Assembly (NCBI GenBank): GCA_012269555.1
Contig: JAAXKA010000146.1
Span: 20,255 to 84,254 of the forward strand
Origin: Alphaproteobacteria bacterium
GTDB taxonomy: Bacteria; Pseudomonadota; Alphaproteobacteria; Puniceispirillales; Puniceispirillaceae
Reading direction: 5' to 3'
DNA: 64,000 nt
Positions 9,897-20,323 of this stretch are shown one piece after another. Position numbers and translations under genes: made by a program. Each line of letters begins with the position of its first letter. Within the stretch, counting starts at the first letter, position 1. The notes beneath the pieces are model-generated. The model was not told where the DNA came from and searched no databases. It worked only from the letters and a program-made list of their open reading frames with translations.

Positions 9897-11255
9897 ATGA
9901 CTGAAAATAATATATCCCCATCATACACATCCCTTGTTGAATGGTTTTCAAGCAAGGAGAAAGATCCAAAGGATTGGCGAATAGGAACAGAGCATGAAAA
10001 ATTCATTTTTTCATTAGATGGGCAAAAACCAGTTGCTTATGAGGGAGATGCAGGTATTGAGGCTATTTTGCGTTATTTGAGCAAAACTTATGATATGAAG
10101 CCTATTAAAGAAAACGAAAAATATATAGCTCTAAAAACTAAAGATGGTGCATCAATTTCTTTAGAGCCAGGCGGACAGTTTGAGCTATCTGGGAATGTAG
10201 TTAAAACAATACACCACAGTTGTATTGAAACAAATAGACATCTGAAACAGATGCTTGATGTTACGGCCAAACTAGGTTTGGGGATGCTAGGATTGGGCTT
10301 TCATCCAACTGCATCCAGGGCAGAGGTAAATTGGATGCCCAAAGGCAGGTATAAGATAATGAGGGATTATATGCCAAAGGTAGGTAATTTAGGTTTGGAT
10401 ATGATGCTTCGCACCTGCACCATCCAGACAAATCTGGATTATTGTGATGAACAAGATATGAGACGTAAATTTAAAACCTCGCTAGCATTACAGCCAGTTG
10501 CTACTGCTTTATTTGCAAATTCACCTTTTAAAGATGGCGCCTTAACAAGTCTTCAGTCTAACAGAGCATTGGTATGGACAGATACTGATCCAGATAGATG
10601 TGGAGTACCAACATGCGTTTTTGAACCAAATTTTGGTTATGAACAGTGGGTTGACTATGTTTTAGATGTACCAATGTATTTTATTTATAGAAACGGGGAA
10701 TATTTAAATGTTGCAGGTAAATCCTTTAGACGCTTTATGAGTTCAAAACATAGAGATGATTTTTTTGGCCATACTGCTTCCATGTCAGATTTTGAAGATC
10801 ATATTACAACTGTCTTCCCAGACGTTCGACTAAAGGGGTATCTCGAAATGCGTGGAGCAGACGGGGGGCCTTGGTCCATTATTTGTGCATTACCAGCTCT
10901 TTGGGTTGGATTATTATATGATGAAGAGGCTCTAGAAAAAGCAGAAGCGATAGCAAATAAGTTTACACATCAAGATGTTGTTAATGCTCGAATATCAGCT
11001 GCGAAAGACGGATTGAAAGGACAGCTAGGCTCACAATCACTTCATGAATTAGCATCACAAATTATTGAAATTGCAGAAACAGGTTTAAGAAACCGTGCAA
11101 GATTTAATAAGGAGGATAAAGATGAAACAATATTTCTTAAACCATTAAGAACCATAGTAGATACTGGTCTAACGCAAGCAGATATAGTGCGTAAATTATT
11201 TCATGAAAAATGGGCTCAAGATATTCAAAAGGTTTTTGAATATTACAAGTATTAA
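9897..11255 (+). CDS. gshA: Glutamate-cysteine ligase, plant/alphaproteobacterial type
   Basis: This enzyme makes gamma-glutamylcysteine, the first step in glutathione synthesis. The 452-residue protein belongs to the GCS2 (plant-type) class, shown by IGTEHEKFIF near residue 28, SLEPGGQFELSG, and the LRTCTIQTNLDY and MRGADGGPW segments. This class is usual in alphaproteobacteria and unlike the enterobacterial form. It lies directly behind rsmE and ends about 118 bases before the convergent tldD. Confidence 0.95.
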   Translation: MTENNISPSYTSLVEWFSSKEKDPKDWRIGTEHEKFIFSLDGQKPVAYEGDAGIEAILRYLSKTYDMKPIKENEKYIALKTKDGASISLEPGGQFELSGNVVKTIHHSCIETNRHLKQMLDVTAKLGLGMLGLGFHPTASRAEVNWMPKGRYKIMRDYMPKVGNLGLDMMLRTCTIQTNLDYCDEQDMRRKFKTSLALQPVATALFANSPFKDGALTSLQSNRALVWTDTDPDRCGVPTCVFEPNFGYEQWVDYVLDVPMYFIYRNGEYLNVAGKSFRRFMSSKHRDDFFGHTASMSDFEDHITTVFPDVRLKGYLEMRGADGGPWSIICALPALWVGLLYDEEALEKAEAIANKFTHQDVVNARISAAKDGLKGQLGSQSLHELASQIIEIAETGLRNRARFNKEDKDETIFLKPLRTIVDTGLTQADIVRKLFHEKWAQDIQKVFEYYKY

Positions 11256-11373
11256 AGAAAATTAAAGGGTTTTAAGAGCAAAAAATCTTGGATATGAAAA
11301 CAAACTGAAAGTTTAACCCGTTTAATTTGTATAACCATAAAAATTTTTTGAATATTTAATGGTAATATATTTA

Positions 11374-12813
11374 TTAGGCTGCTTGTGTCCCCCCAACAGT
11401 GATGCCCCCAATTTTCAAAGTAGGTTGTCCAACTCCCACCGGGACAGATTGGCCGTTTTTCCCACAAGTTCCAACACCTGCATCCAGTTCCATATCATTG
11501 CCGATCATAGATATCTTTGACATCGCATCTGGGCCATTTCCTATCAAGGTGGCGCCTTTGACAGGCGCTGTAATTTTCCCGTTTTCTATCAAATAAGCCT
11601 CAGACGCAGAAAATACGAACTTTCCAGATGTAATATCTACCTGACCACCCCCAAAATTTACGGCATATAGCCCTTTATCCACGGTAGAAAGTATCTCTCC
11701 TGGTTCTAAATCACCAGATTGCATAAAAGTATTAGTCATTCTAGGCATTGGAAGGGATGCATATGACTCACGTCTTCCATTACCAGTAGGAGCAACATTC
11801 ATCAGTCTTGCATTTTGTCTATCCTGCAAATACCCTTTTAGGATACCGTCTTCGATTAAAATGTTACGTGCAGATTTTGTGCCTTCATCGTCAATCGTTA
11901 TAGAACCACGCCTGTCCGATATTGTGCCGTCGTCTATAACAGTTACACCCTTAGCAGCAACTTGTTCCCCAACTTTGCCAGAAAAAATAGAGGTGCCCTT
12001 GCGATTAAAATCACCTTCTAGACCGTGTCCAACAGCTTCATGTAACATAACTCCAGGCCACCCTGGACCCAGAACGATTTCCATTTCACCAGCAGGTGCA
12101 GGGATGGATTCAAGGCCAAGTAGAGCGAGGCGCAATGCTTCATCTACTTCTTGTTGCCAATTGCTTGCGTTTAGATATTTATCAAACATAAAACGGCCAC
12201 CAGAACCACTAGAGCCAGTTTCCATTCTGCCATTTGCCTCAACCATAACTGACACATTCAACCTGACCAATGGTCTAATATCTGCTGCTCGGTATCCATC
12301 AGGTCTCAATATTTGTACAGCTTGCCACGAACCAGCAATCGATGCTGAAACTTGTTTTACTCTACTATCTTTGTCTCGCGCATATTTATCAATAGACTGC
12401 AATAGTTTTACCTTTGCATCGAAGGGTGTCACATCAAGTGGATTTGCATCTGAATATAGTGGTAAATTAGCTGCATTAGACGGTGATAATGCTAATTCTC
12501 CAGAATACCCACTTGTGACGGCCTTAACTGTTTGGCCGGCTCTTTCTAAAGCTGCTGTTGACATATCTCCTGAATGGGCAAATGCGTCGGCTTCGCCAAT
12601 TATAGCCCTCAATCCAAAGCCACAGGATTGGTTATAGCTTGCTGATTTCAGTCTCCCATCATCAAAAGATAGAAACTCAAGATAATCAGTTTCTAAAAAC
12701 AAATCGCCGTCGTCCGCACCATATAATGCATCTTTTAAAATTGACTCAGCGAATCCCCTATCGAAATTACCATCTTTAAAAAACAAAAGGTCCGTCTGCG
12801 CGAGTGGGTCCAT
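11374..12813 (-). CDS. tldD: Metalloprotease TldD
   Basis: TldD is the catalytic subunit of the TldD/TldE peptidase. The HExxxH metal motif is visible as HEAVGH at residues 258-263, followed by GLEGDFNRKG. The C-terminus contains GTCGKNGQSVPVG, conserved in TldD. The 479-residue length is typical. Both subunits occur in this window but in separate transcription units. The neighbouring ctaC operon is divergent. Confidence 0.95.
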   Translation of the reverse strand: MDPLAQTDLLFFKDGNFDRGFAESILKDALYGADDGDLFLETDYLEFLSFDDGRLKSASYNQSCGFGLRAIIGEADAFAHSGDMSTAALERAGQTVKAVTSGYSGELALSPSNAANLPLYSDANPLDVTPFDAKVKLLQSIDKYARDKDSRVKQVSASIAGSWQAVQILRPDGYRAADIRPLVRLNVSVMVEANGRMETGSSGSGGRFMFDKYLNASNWQQEVDEALRLALLGLESIPAPAGEMEIVLGPGWPGVMLHEAVGHGLEGDFNRKGTSIFSGKVGEQVAAKGVTVIDDGTISDRRGSITIDDEGTKSARNILIEDGILKGYLQDRQNARLMNVAPTGNGRRESYASLPMPRMTNTFMQSGDLEPGEILSTVDKGLYAVNFGGGQVDITSGKFVFSASEAYLIENGKITAPVKGATLIGNGPDAMSKISMIGNDMELDAGVGTCGKNGQSVPVGVGQPTLKIGGITVGGTQAA

Positions 12814-13113
12814 TAGAATATCCTTCTAACTTATTTTATCATAACGATGAATATAAACTAAAAATAAAGATTGTTATAATCATTATGGGTTGAATCTCGG
12901 CTAACTTCAAGTGCCTGTGTCTTCTAATTTCACAGATAATATCGAGCAATACCTAATTCATTATCATTATGCAGAAAGTTGCGCGACAGGCAGTCGCAGT
13001 ACTCTTCCCAAAGAGTAAAAAAACATATAGAACTAATACAATATTTTGAGTATTAAAATTAAACTAATTTTAAATCTTAGTTTTGTTTGCGGACTATCCT
13101 GGGGGATTTAATA
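12814..13113 (+). promoter_or_regulatory. Promoter and structured leader of the cytochrome oxidase operon
   Basis: This non-coding gap between tldD and ctaC holds an extended -10-like box, TG-T-TATAAT, at 12872-12880. No convincing -35 is visible. Between it and ctaC are three potential hairpins: CTGTG/CACAG (12915-12935), GCGAC/GTCGC (12983-12997) and ACTCTT/AAGAGT (13001-13016). If the -10 is real, the leader is about 225 bases long. No tRNA or credible ORF is seen in it. Confidence 0.4.
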
Positions 13114-13950
13114 ATGAGTGCAAGATTTATGCGCTACCTTTTGCTAAGCTCTTTTACATTTATTGTCTTTGGTTTGTCTGTTGCTGGCGCAGCTCAACCT
13201 GAGCCATGGCAAATTGGACTTCAAGAGCCAGCTGGTTCGATAGCGCAAAAGGCAACAGATTTGCATAACTTACTTTTAGTAATCATTACGCTGATATCAG
13301 TTTTTGTGCTTGGACTGTTAGTGTTTGTTGGGTGGAGGTTTAGGAGAGAATCTAATCCAAAACCTTCAAAAACAACACACAACACTGTTATAGAAATCCT
13401 ATGGACTGTGGTCCCAGTGTTGATTTTAGTTGTAATTGCAGTTCCTTCATTTCGGCTGCTATATTACATGGATGAGACAAAAAATGCTGAAATGGTCATT
13501 AAAGTTACAGCAAACCAATGGTACTGGAACTATGAGTACATGGATGAGCAGATTTCCTTTGATAGCTATATGCTTAAGGATGATGAATTGCAGCCTGGCC
13601 AACCACGATTGTTATCTGTAGATAATCCACTTATTGTGCCAGATAATACAAAAATTAAATTTCTTGTAACCGGCAATGACGTTATGCATTCATTTTTTGT
13701 ACCTTCTTTGGCTGTCCAAACATATGCCTTTGTTGGGCGTTCTAATGAAGTATGGATAGATGTGCCCCCTGGAGAAAAAACATATTATGGGCAATGCAAC
13801 CAAATATGTGGCGTAAATCATTCGTTTATGCCGATTGTCGTCAAAGCTTTGGCGCGTGATAAGTATGAGAAATGGTTGTTGGAAGCAAAGAAAGACTTCG
13901 CTTTATCTGATGGACCAGATTACATTCAACTTGCTTCTGTAAAAAAATGA
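13114..13950 (+). CDS. ctaC: Cytochrome c oxidase subunit II (CuA subunit)
   Basis: Subunit II accepts electrons from cytochrome c at the CuA centre, on the periplasmic side of the inner membrane. A signal sequence ending near AGAA is followed by two membrane helices and a cupredoxin domain. The CuA ligands appear in YGQCNQICGVNHSFM plus an upstream His in GNDVMHSFF. I chose ATG 13114, which has GGGGGA nine bases upstream, over a TTG at 13087. It is the first gene of the ctaC-D-B-x-G-E operon. Confidence 0.96.
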   Translation: MSARFMRYLLLSSFTFIVFGLSVAGAAQPEPWQIGLQEPAGSIAQKATDLHNLLLVIITLISVFVLGLLVFVGWRFRRESNPKPSKTTHNTVIEILWTVVPVLILVVIAVPSFRLLYYMDETKNAEMVIKVTANQWYWNYEYMDEQISFDSYMLKDDELQPGQPRLLSVDNPLIVPDNTKIKFLVTGNDVMHSFFVPSLAVQTYAFVGRSNEVWIDVPPGEKTYYGQCNQICGVNHSFMPIVVKALARDKYEKWLLEAKKDFALSDGPDYIQLASVKK

Positions 13951-15564
<1,614 letters not shown>

Positions 15565-15577
15565 GACTTAATTTATT

Positions 15578-16483
15578 ATGGATAAAGCACCTAATCTTGA
15601 TATCGAAACTGTAAGTTTTGTTCCCACAAAGGTCTCTAGTTTTTTTCAACTTATGAAACCACGAGTCATGAGCCTCGTTATTTTCACCGGTTTTACGGGC
15701 ACTTACCTTGCCCCTGGTGATTTGCACCCTATTCTTGCTTTCATCTCATTGCTAGCCATTGCTGCAGGAGCTGGTGCTTCCGGTGCAATCAACCAGTGGT
15801 ATGATAGTGATATTGATGCCATAATGAAAAGAACTAGCAGAAGACCAATACCATCTGGTGAGGTTAAGCCAGACGAGGCGTTAGCTTTCGGTGTTACGAT
15901 TTCCATTATATCTGTTTTGATTTTGAGTCTATCTGCAAATTTTCTTGCTGGTGGGTTGCTTGCGTTCACTATTATTTTTTATGGATTAATCTATACGGTC
16001 TGTCTTAAGCGCTTCACTGCACAAAATATTGTAATCGGTGGTGCAGCCGGCGCGCTTCCTCCCATTATTGGTTGGGCAGCAGTAACGTCAACTGTTGGAA
16101 TTGAACCAATCATATTGTTTTGTTTAATCTTTTTTTGGACCCCACCACATTTTTGGGCTTTGGCAATTGTGAAAAACGATGATTATAAAAGAGCAAAAAT
16201 CCCTATGCTTCCAGTAATATATGGTAATGAAGAAACTAGACGGCAAATCCTAATATATAGCTTAATAATGGTTTTTGTAAGTTTTTTACCATCTATAATT
16301 GGTATGGTAAAGTTATTGTATGGAGCTACAGCGGGGCTTGCGGGCATAATATTTTTGGTCCTTGCGTTCCAGCTTCTAAAAAAACCGAGTGATAAGCGTG
16401 CAATTCTATTATTTAAATATTCAATTATTTATTTGTTCACTTTATTTTTGGCATTAATTTGTGATCGTGCAATTTTAGGATAA
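15578..16483 (+). CDS. ctaB: Protohaem IX farnesyltransferase (haem O synthase)
   Basis: CtaB converts haem B to haem O, the precursor of the haem A needed by subunit I. It is a UbiA-superfamily membrane protein with the aspartate-rich motif NQWYDSDIDAIMKRTSRRP and the second segment FWTPPHFWALAI. The 301-residue length is typical. It follows ctaD after 13 bases, in the order usual for alphaproteobacterial oxidase operons. Confidence 0.95.
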   Translation: MDKAPNLDIETVSFVPTKVSSFFQLMKPRVMSLVIFTGFTGTYLAPGDLHPILAFISLLAIAAGAGASGAINQWYDSDIDAIMKRTSRRPIPSGEVKPDEALAFGVTISIISVLILSLSANFLAGGLLAFTIIFYGLIYTVCLKRFTAQNIVIGGAAGALPPIIGWAAVTSTVGIEPIILFCLIFFWTPPHFWALAIVKNDDYKRAKIPMLPVIYGNEETRRQILIYSLIMVFVSFLPSIIGMVKLLYGATAGLAGIIFLVLAFQLLKKPSDKRAILLFKYSIIYLFTLFLALICDRAILG

Positions 16484-16489
16484 TTATTA

Positions 16490-16627
16490 ATGAGTAGAAA
16501 TGAGCCAAAGACATCTGCAGAATTAAAGCAAGCAAGAAAACGTCAGAATTATGCTATTCTTGGCCTAATTTTTGGTTTAGTGCTTCTTTTTTATCTTATT
16601 ACAGTTGTGCGAATAGGATTAAATTAA
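16490..16627 (+). CDS. Small single-helix oxidase-operon protein (CoxF/COA3-like, 45 aa)
   Basis: A 45-codon ORF lies between ctaB and ctaG, starting six bases after the ctaB stop. Its TAA overlaps the ctaG ATG by one base (TAATG), which supports translation. The protein has a charged N-terminal half rich in Lys/Arg/Gln and one helix (about residues 22-41) ending VVRIGLN. Alphaproteobacterial oxidase operons commonly carry a tiny membrane protein here, sometimes called CoxF. The basic, then hydrophobic layout recalls mitochondrial COA3, but that link is inference. Confidence 0.8.
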   Translation: MSRNEPKTSAELKQARKRQNYAILGLIFGLVLLFYLITVVRIGLN

Positions 16628-17199
16628 TGTTAGTAGGGGAAAACCTAAATAATCAGAAGCAAATAAATTTGCGAAGACGAAATATAAAAAGTTTGTGGTT
16701 TCTCTCTGTGATTGTTATCAGTATGTTGGGCTTATCTTATGCATCTGTCCCGCTGTATGAATTATTTTGTCGAGTAACTGGATATGGCGGCACCACTCAA
16801 ATTGCAAAACAAGAGTCAGAAAGAATTATTAACGGACATGACGTCAAAATTATTTTCAACGCTCATGTTAATCCAGAACTCAACTGGTCTTTTAATCCAA
16901 TTACCGAAAACGTAAAGCTGTTACCTGGTGAGCATGTAAAAGCTATTTTTAGAGCTACAAATTTGTCAGATGATTTGACGATCGGGACCTCAACCTTTAA
17001 TGTCACGCCACAAAAGGTAGGCCCTTATTTTATGAAAATGGAATGCTTTTGTTTTACTGAACAACCATTATCACCAGGAGAGTCAGTAGATATGCCAGTT
17101 GTGTTTTATCTTGATCCAGAAATAGCTTCAGATAAAAATACTATAGATGTAGAAGAAGTAGTGTTGTCTTATACATTTTTTAAGTCATTACAGAGTTAA
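16627..17199 (+). CDS. ctaG: Cytochrome c oxidase assembly protein CtaG/Cox11
   Basis: CtaG (Cox11) delivers copper to the CuB site of subunit I. An N-terminal membrane anchor (about residues 25-45) leads into a periplasmic immunoglobulin-like domain. The copper-binding motif is visible as ECFCFTEQPLSPGE, and the membrane-proximal YASVPLYELFCRVTGYGG segment is conserved. The 190-residue length fits. The start overlaps the stop of the preceding small gene by one base. Confidence 0.95.
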   Translation: MLVGENLNNQKQINLRRRNIKSLWFLSVIVISMLGLSYASVPLYELFCRVTGYGGTTQIAKQESERIINGHDVKIIFNAHVNPELNWSFNPITENVKLLPGEHVKAIFRATNLSDDLTIGTSTFNVTPQKVGPYFMKMECFCFTEQPLSPGESVDMPVVFYLDPEIASDKNTIDVEEVVLSYTFFKSLQS

Positions 17200-17228
17200 T
17201 CGTTAAATCGCATTTTTTGGGGGAAATT

Positions 17229-17255
17229 ATGTATTTATCATGGAGAGTCAAATGA
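17229..17255 (+). CDS. Possible 8-codon leader minigene before ctaE
   Basis: The strongest purine run before ctaE (GGGGGAAA) precedes an ATG at 17229, not the ctaE start. That frame reads only MYLSWRVK and ends in TGA, which overlaps the ATG at 17252 (ATGA). The arrangement looks like a translated leader coupled to ctaE. It could equally be a chance reading, since GGAG also lies suitably before ATG 17252. Confidence 0.3.
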   Translation: MYLSWRVK

Positions 17256-18037
17256 GTGGGACAAAACAGCATCCATACCACTTAGTAGAACCTAGCCCAT
17301 GGCCGGCTGTTGGAGCTGCAGCTGGTTTCGTAGTGACCATTGGCGCAGCAATGTTCATGCATGAAAAGCCATTTGGATTAGAGATGCTGGCGGTTGGACT
17401 TGGCCTAGTTATACTTACAATGTTTTTATGGTGGAGAGATATAGTTAGAGAAGCTGAGTATCAAGGCCATCACACACCGATAGTTCAGATTAGTATGCGA
17501 TATGGAATGTTATTGTTTATTGTCTCTGAAATTATGTTTTTTGTGGCATTCTTTTGGGCTTTTTTTGATCGCGCTTTATTTCCCGTTGGAGGTATTTGGC
17601 CACCAGAGGGTATTCATACGTTTGACCCTTTCGATTTACCATTAATGAATACACTTATTCTTTTACTTTCAGGGTGCACTGTTACTTGGGCGCATCACGC
17701 TCTGCAGCATAATGACCGAAAGGACTTCATCACCGGTCTATCTATCACCGTAATGTTAGGAGTGCTATTTACTGCATTACAAGCTTTCGAATATCAGCAT
17801 GCACATTTTGGTTTTAGTGATGGCATCTACCCCTCTGTATTCTTCATGGCAACAGGATTTCATGGATTTCATGTAATCGTGGGTACAATATTTTTATTTG
17901 TTTGTTTGATACGTGGTATGCGAGGTCAATTTACAGCAGAAACCCATTTTGGCTTTGAAGCTGCTGCATGGTATTGGCATTTTGTTGATGTTGTTTGGTT
18001 GTTCTTATTTGTAGCTATCTATTGGTGGGGTGGATAA
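17252..18037 (+). CDS. ctaE: Cytochrome c oxidase subunit III
   Basis: Subunit III stabilises the oxidase core and helps proton uptake. The protein has seven hydrophobic segments and family motifs such as [12 protein letters not shown] at the N-terminus, [15 protein letters not shown], and the C-terminal [17 protein letters not shown] favour ATG 17252 because the family starts close to the HPYHLV motif and GGAG lies seven bases upstream. ATG 17240 is in frame and would add four residues. A strong terminator follows. Confidence 0.95.
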   Translation: MSGTKQHPYHLVEPSPWPAVGAAAGFVVTIGAAMFMHEKPFGLEMLAVGLGLVILTMFLWWRDIVREAEYQGHHTPIVQISMRYGMLLFIVSEIMFFVAFFWAFFDRALFPVGGIWPPEGIHTFDPFDLPLMNTLILLLSGCTVTWAHHALQHNDRKDFITGLSITVMLGVLFTALQAFEYQHAHFGFSDGIYPSVFFMATGFHGFHVIVGTIFLFVCLIRGMRGQFTAETHFGFEAAAWYWHFVDVVWLFLFVAIYWWGG

Positions 18038-18065
18038 TTATTCTTATAAAAAAATTAAAAAATAT

Positions 18066-18103
18066 GAAGGGTCTTGTTTATAAAGGCCCTTCTGTTTTTT
18101 TTT
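18066..18103 (+). terminator. Rho-independent terminator after ctaE
   Basis: An 8-base-pair stem (GAAGGGTC pairing with GGCCCTTC, one G-T wobble) with an 11-base loop is followed by T-G and nine T's. It ends the oxidase operon just before surf1. The hairpin overlaps a longer TTG-started reading of surf1, which argues for the later ATG start of that gene. Confidence 0.85.
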
Positions 18104-18115
18104 AAAGAGGAAATG

Positions 18116-18844
18116 ATGATATTCAGACCACTTTTTTGGCCCACACTTTTTTCGGTTCCATTAGTTGCTCTGCTACTTGCTCTTGGTAGTTGGCAATTAT
18201 CACGGTTAGCTGAAAAAACAGAGCTCATATCTAAATTTGAGCAACGAAGCAAAGGACCAGCAATAGCAATTAGTCAGATTTTTGAGCCAATCGATAACTT
18301 TGAATATCAACGAGTTGGAGTTACCGGTAAGTATCTACATCAGTCAGAGATTTATTTGACTGGTAGAACTTATGAGGGCAACGCTGGTTTTCATGTTGTT
18401 ACGCCATTTCAAACCCAAGAAGAAACTATTTTAATTAACCGAGGATGGGTTTCTGAGGCCTATAGACTGCCAAGCACGCGTCCATTTTCTCTTATTGAAG
18501 ATGAAATTTATCTTGAAGGTATACTGAGGCTCCCAGGTAAAAAAGGTTATTTCGTGCCAGAAAACGAGCCGGAAAACGGTTTCTGGTTTACATTAAAGCC
18601 GGATGAAATTGGTAAATTTCTTAAGCGAGAAGAAATTAACAAAGAATTTTATATTGATATTATTAGAACTGGCGAGGTTATAACACTGCCTATAGCAGCG
18701 GAAGTAAATATTAACTTAAGAAATTCTCATTTTAATTATGCGTTAACCTGGTTTGGACTAGCACTTGTTTTAATTGTAGTTTATTTTGCCTTTCATTATC
18801 AAAATAACAGACTGCAGTTTCCTTCAAAATCTCTTTCTGATTAG
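18116..18844 (+). CDS. SURF1-family oxidase assembly protein
   Basis: SURF1 proteins help insert haem A into subunit I. The layout is typical: one N-terminal helix (about residues 8-25), a periplasmic domain and one C-terminal helix. Family motifs include ALGSWQLSRLAEK, GRTYEGNAGFHVVTPF and LINRGWV. ATG 18116 is chosen because AAAGAGG sits five bases upstream. ATG 18113 is also possible, while TTG 18074 falls in the terminator. thrC follows after 18 bases. Confidence 0.93.
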   Translation: MIFRPLFWPTLFSVPLVALLLALGSWQLSRLAEKTELISKFEQRSKGPAIAISQIFEPIDNFEYQRVGVTGKYLHQSEIYLTGRTYEGNAGFHVVTPFQTQEETILINRGWVSEAYRLPSTRPFSLIEDEIYLEGILRLPGKKGYFVPENEPENGFWFTLKPDEIGKFLKREEINKEFYIDIIRTGEVITLPIAAEVNINLRNSHFNYALTWFGLALVLIVVYFAFHYQNNRLQFPSKSLSD

Positions 18845-18862
18845 AGAACGGAACTTATTAAG

Positions 18863-20269
18863 ATGGAATATTTAAGTACTCGTGGAGAAGATAATAACAC
18901 TACATTTGAAGGTGTGCTTCTGAATGGTCTTGCGAGAGACGGTGGTTTATATTTGCCAAAAAGTTGGCCAACATTTAATTCTTCTGAAATCGCAAACATG
19001 CAAGGACTTCCTTATCATGAAATAGCAGCACTGATTATATCAAAATTCACAGGTGATGATATTATTTATAGAGAGGTTGCAGACCTTACTAAAGCTACTT
19101 ATGCGAATTTCATGCATCCAGAGGTTGCGCCTCTGAAATTTATTGAGGACGGTTTATATGCATTAGAGTTATTTCATGGCCCTACAATTGCATTCAAAGA
19201 CTATGCGATGCAATTTCTTGCACGGACCTTCCACAAGGCTCTTTCAAAATCAGGAAAGCGTTCAGTAATTCTTGGTGCAACAAGTGGTGACACCGGTTCT
19301 GCAGCGTTACAAGCTTTCCAAAATCTTGATTCAATCGATATATTTATTCTATTTCCTGATGGCAGGGTATCTCCTATCCAGCAGAAGCAAATGACTTCCC
19401 TTGCTGGTTTGGGAGCCCATGCTATATGTGTTAGTGGTGATTTTGATACATGTCAGGATATTGTAAAAGGATGTTTTAACGATCACTACTTTAGAGATGA
19501 AGTGAATTTATCTGCAATAAATTCAATCAATTGGGCAAGACTCATTCCTCAAATTGTTTATTATTTTACGTCTGCGGTGGAGCTTGGAGCTCCAGACCAA
19601 AAAGTAGCTTTTAGTGTACCAACTGGCAATTTTGGGAATATTTTTGCAGGTTGGGCGGCAAAACAGATGGGACTACCAATTGATAGGTTAATAGTAGCTT
19701 CCAATAGAAATGATATATTACCCCGTTTTTTTGAGAATGGAAAAATGGTCAGAGAAAAAGTACATCAAAGTTTAAGCCCGTCTATGGATATTCAAGTATC
19801 TTCAAATTTTGAAAGGCTACTATTTGAATTGCTTGAACGGGATGCTGAATTATGTGCCGTAAAGATGAAGGAGTTTGCGTCAACAGGTTTTTTTGATGTC
19901 TCACTAGGGCAACTTAAGGTGGCTAAGGAGATATTTGCAGCCTATCGTGTGGATGATGCTAAAACAACGCGAAGAATAAAATTCTTATATGATCATTATG
20001 GAATGATTTTCGACCCTCACAGTGCAGTTGGCCTTGAAGCTGCTAAAGCAGCGAGAGATGATGAAGTGGTATCAAAAAATATTCCCATAATTTCATTAGC
20101 TTGTGCACATCCAGCAAAGTTTCCAGACGCTGTGGAAAATGCAATTGGAGTTAGACCAGAATTACCCCAACATCTTTTTGACCTCATGGATAGACAGGAA
20201 TCAAAAATTGATATTGATGGGAAAGTAGAGGCAATTAAAGAATTAATTTTCATAAAAAAAAGAAATTAA
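18863..20269 (+). CDS. thrC: Threonine synthase
   Basis: ThrC converts O-phosphohomoserine to threonine using pyridoxal phosphate. The PLP lysine is Lys112 in GPTIAFKDYAMQF, and the phosphate-binding loop appears as GATSGDTGSAAL. The 468-residue form with an N-terminal MEYLSTRG start is usual for proteobacteria. The homoserine kinase that supplies its substrate is in this window too (thrB, about 4 kb on, opposite strand). Convergent with yqgE. Confidence 0.96.
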   Translation: MEYLSTRGEDNNTTFEGVLLNGLARDGGLYLPKSWPTFNSSEIANMQGLPYHEIAALIISKFTGDDIIYREVADLTKATYANFMHPEVAPLKFIEDGLYALELFHGPTIAFKDYAMQFLARTFHKALSKSGKRSVILGATSGDTGSAALQAFQNLDSIDIFILFPDGRVSPIQQKQMTSLAGLGAHAICVSGDFDTCQDIVKGCFNDHYFRDEVNLSAINSINWARLIPQIVYYFTSAVELGAPDQKVAFSVPTGNFGNIFAGWAAKQMGLPIDRLIVASNRNDILPRFFENGKMVREKVHQSLSPSMDIQVSSNFERLLFELLERDAELCAVKMKEFASTGFFDVSLGQLKVAKEIFAAYRVDDAKTTRRIKFLYDHYGMIFDPHSAVGLEAAKAARDDEVVSKNIPIISLACAHPAKFPDAVENAIGVRPELPQHLFDLMDRQESKIDIDGKVEAIKELIFIKKRN

Positions 20270-20323
20270 ATAATAAAGGTGTTCATTTGCAAATACCGTA
20301 TAAACGTATGAAGAAGATATTTT

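Noticed and set aside
11861..12637. A 258-residue plus-strand ORF opposite tldD
   Set aside because: It lies wholly inside tldD, has no family character and reads as a typical antisense shadow of a conserved gene; tldD has clear catalytic motifs.
13001..13022. Terminator ACTCTT/AAGAGT followed by A-run
   Set aside because: The A-run is on the wrong side for the plus strand, and on the minus strand the T-run precedes the stem, so neither strand gives an intrinsic terminator.
17228..17251. ATG 17240 as the certain start of ctaE
   Set aside because: It is in frame but less well placed relative to the GGAG; the family begins near HPYHLV, so ATG 17252 is preferred, with doubt noted.
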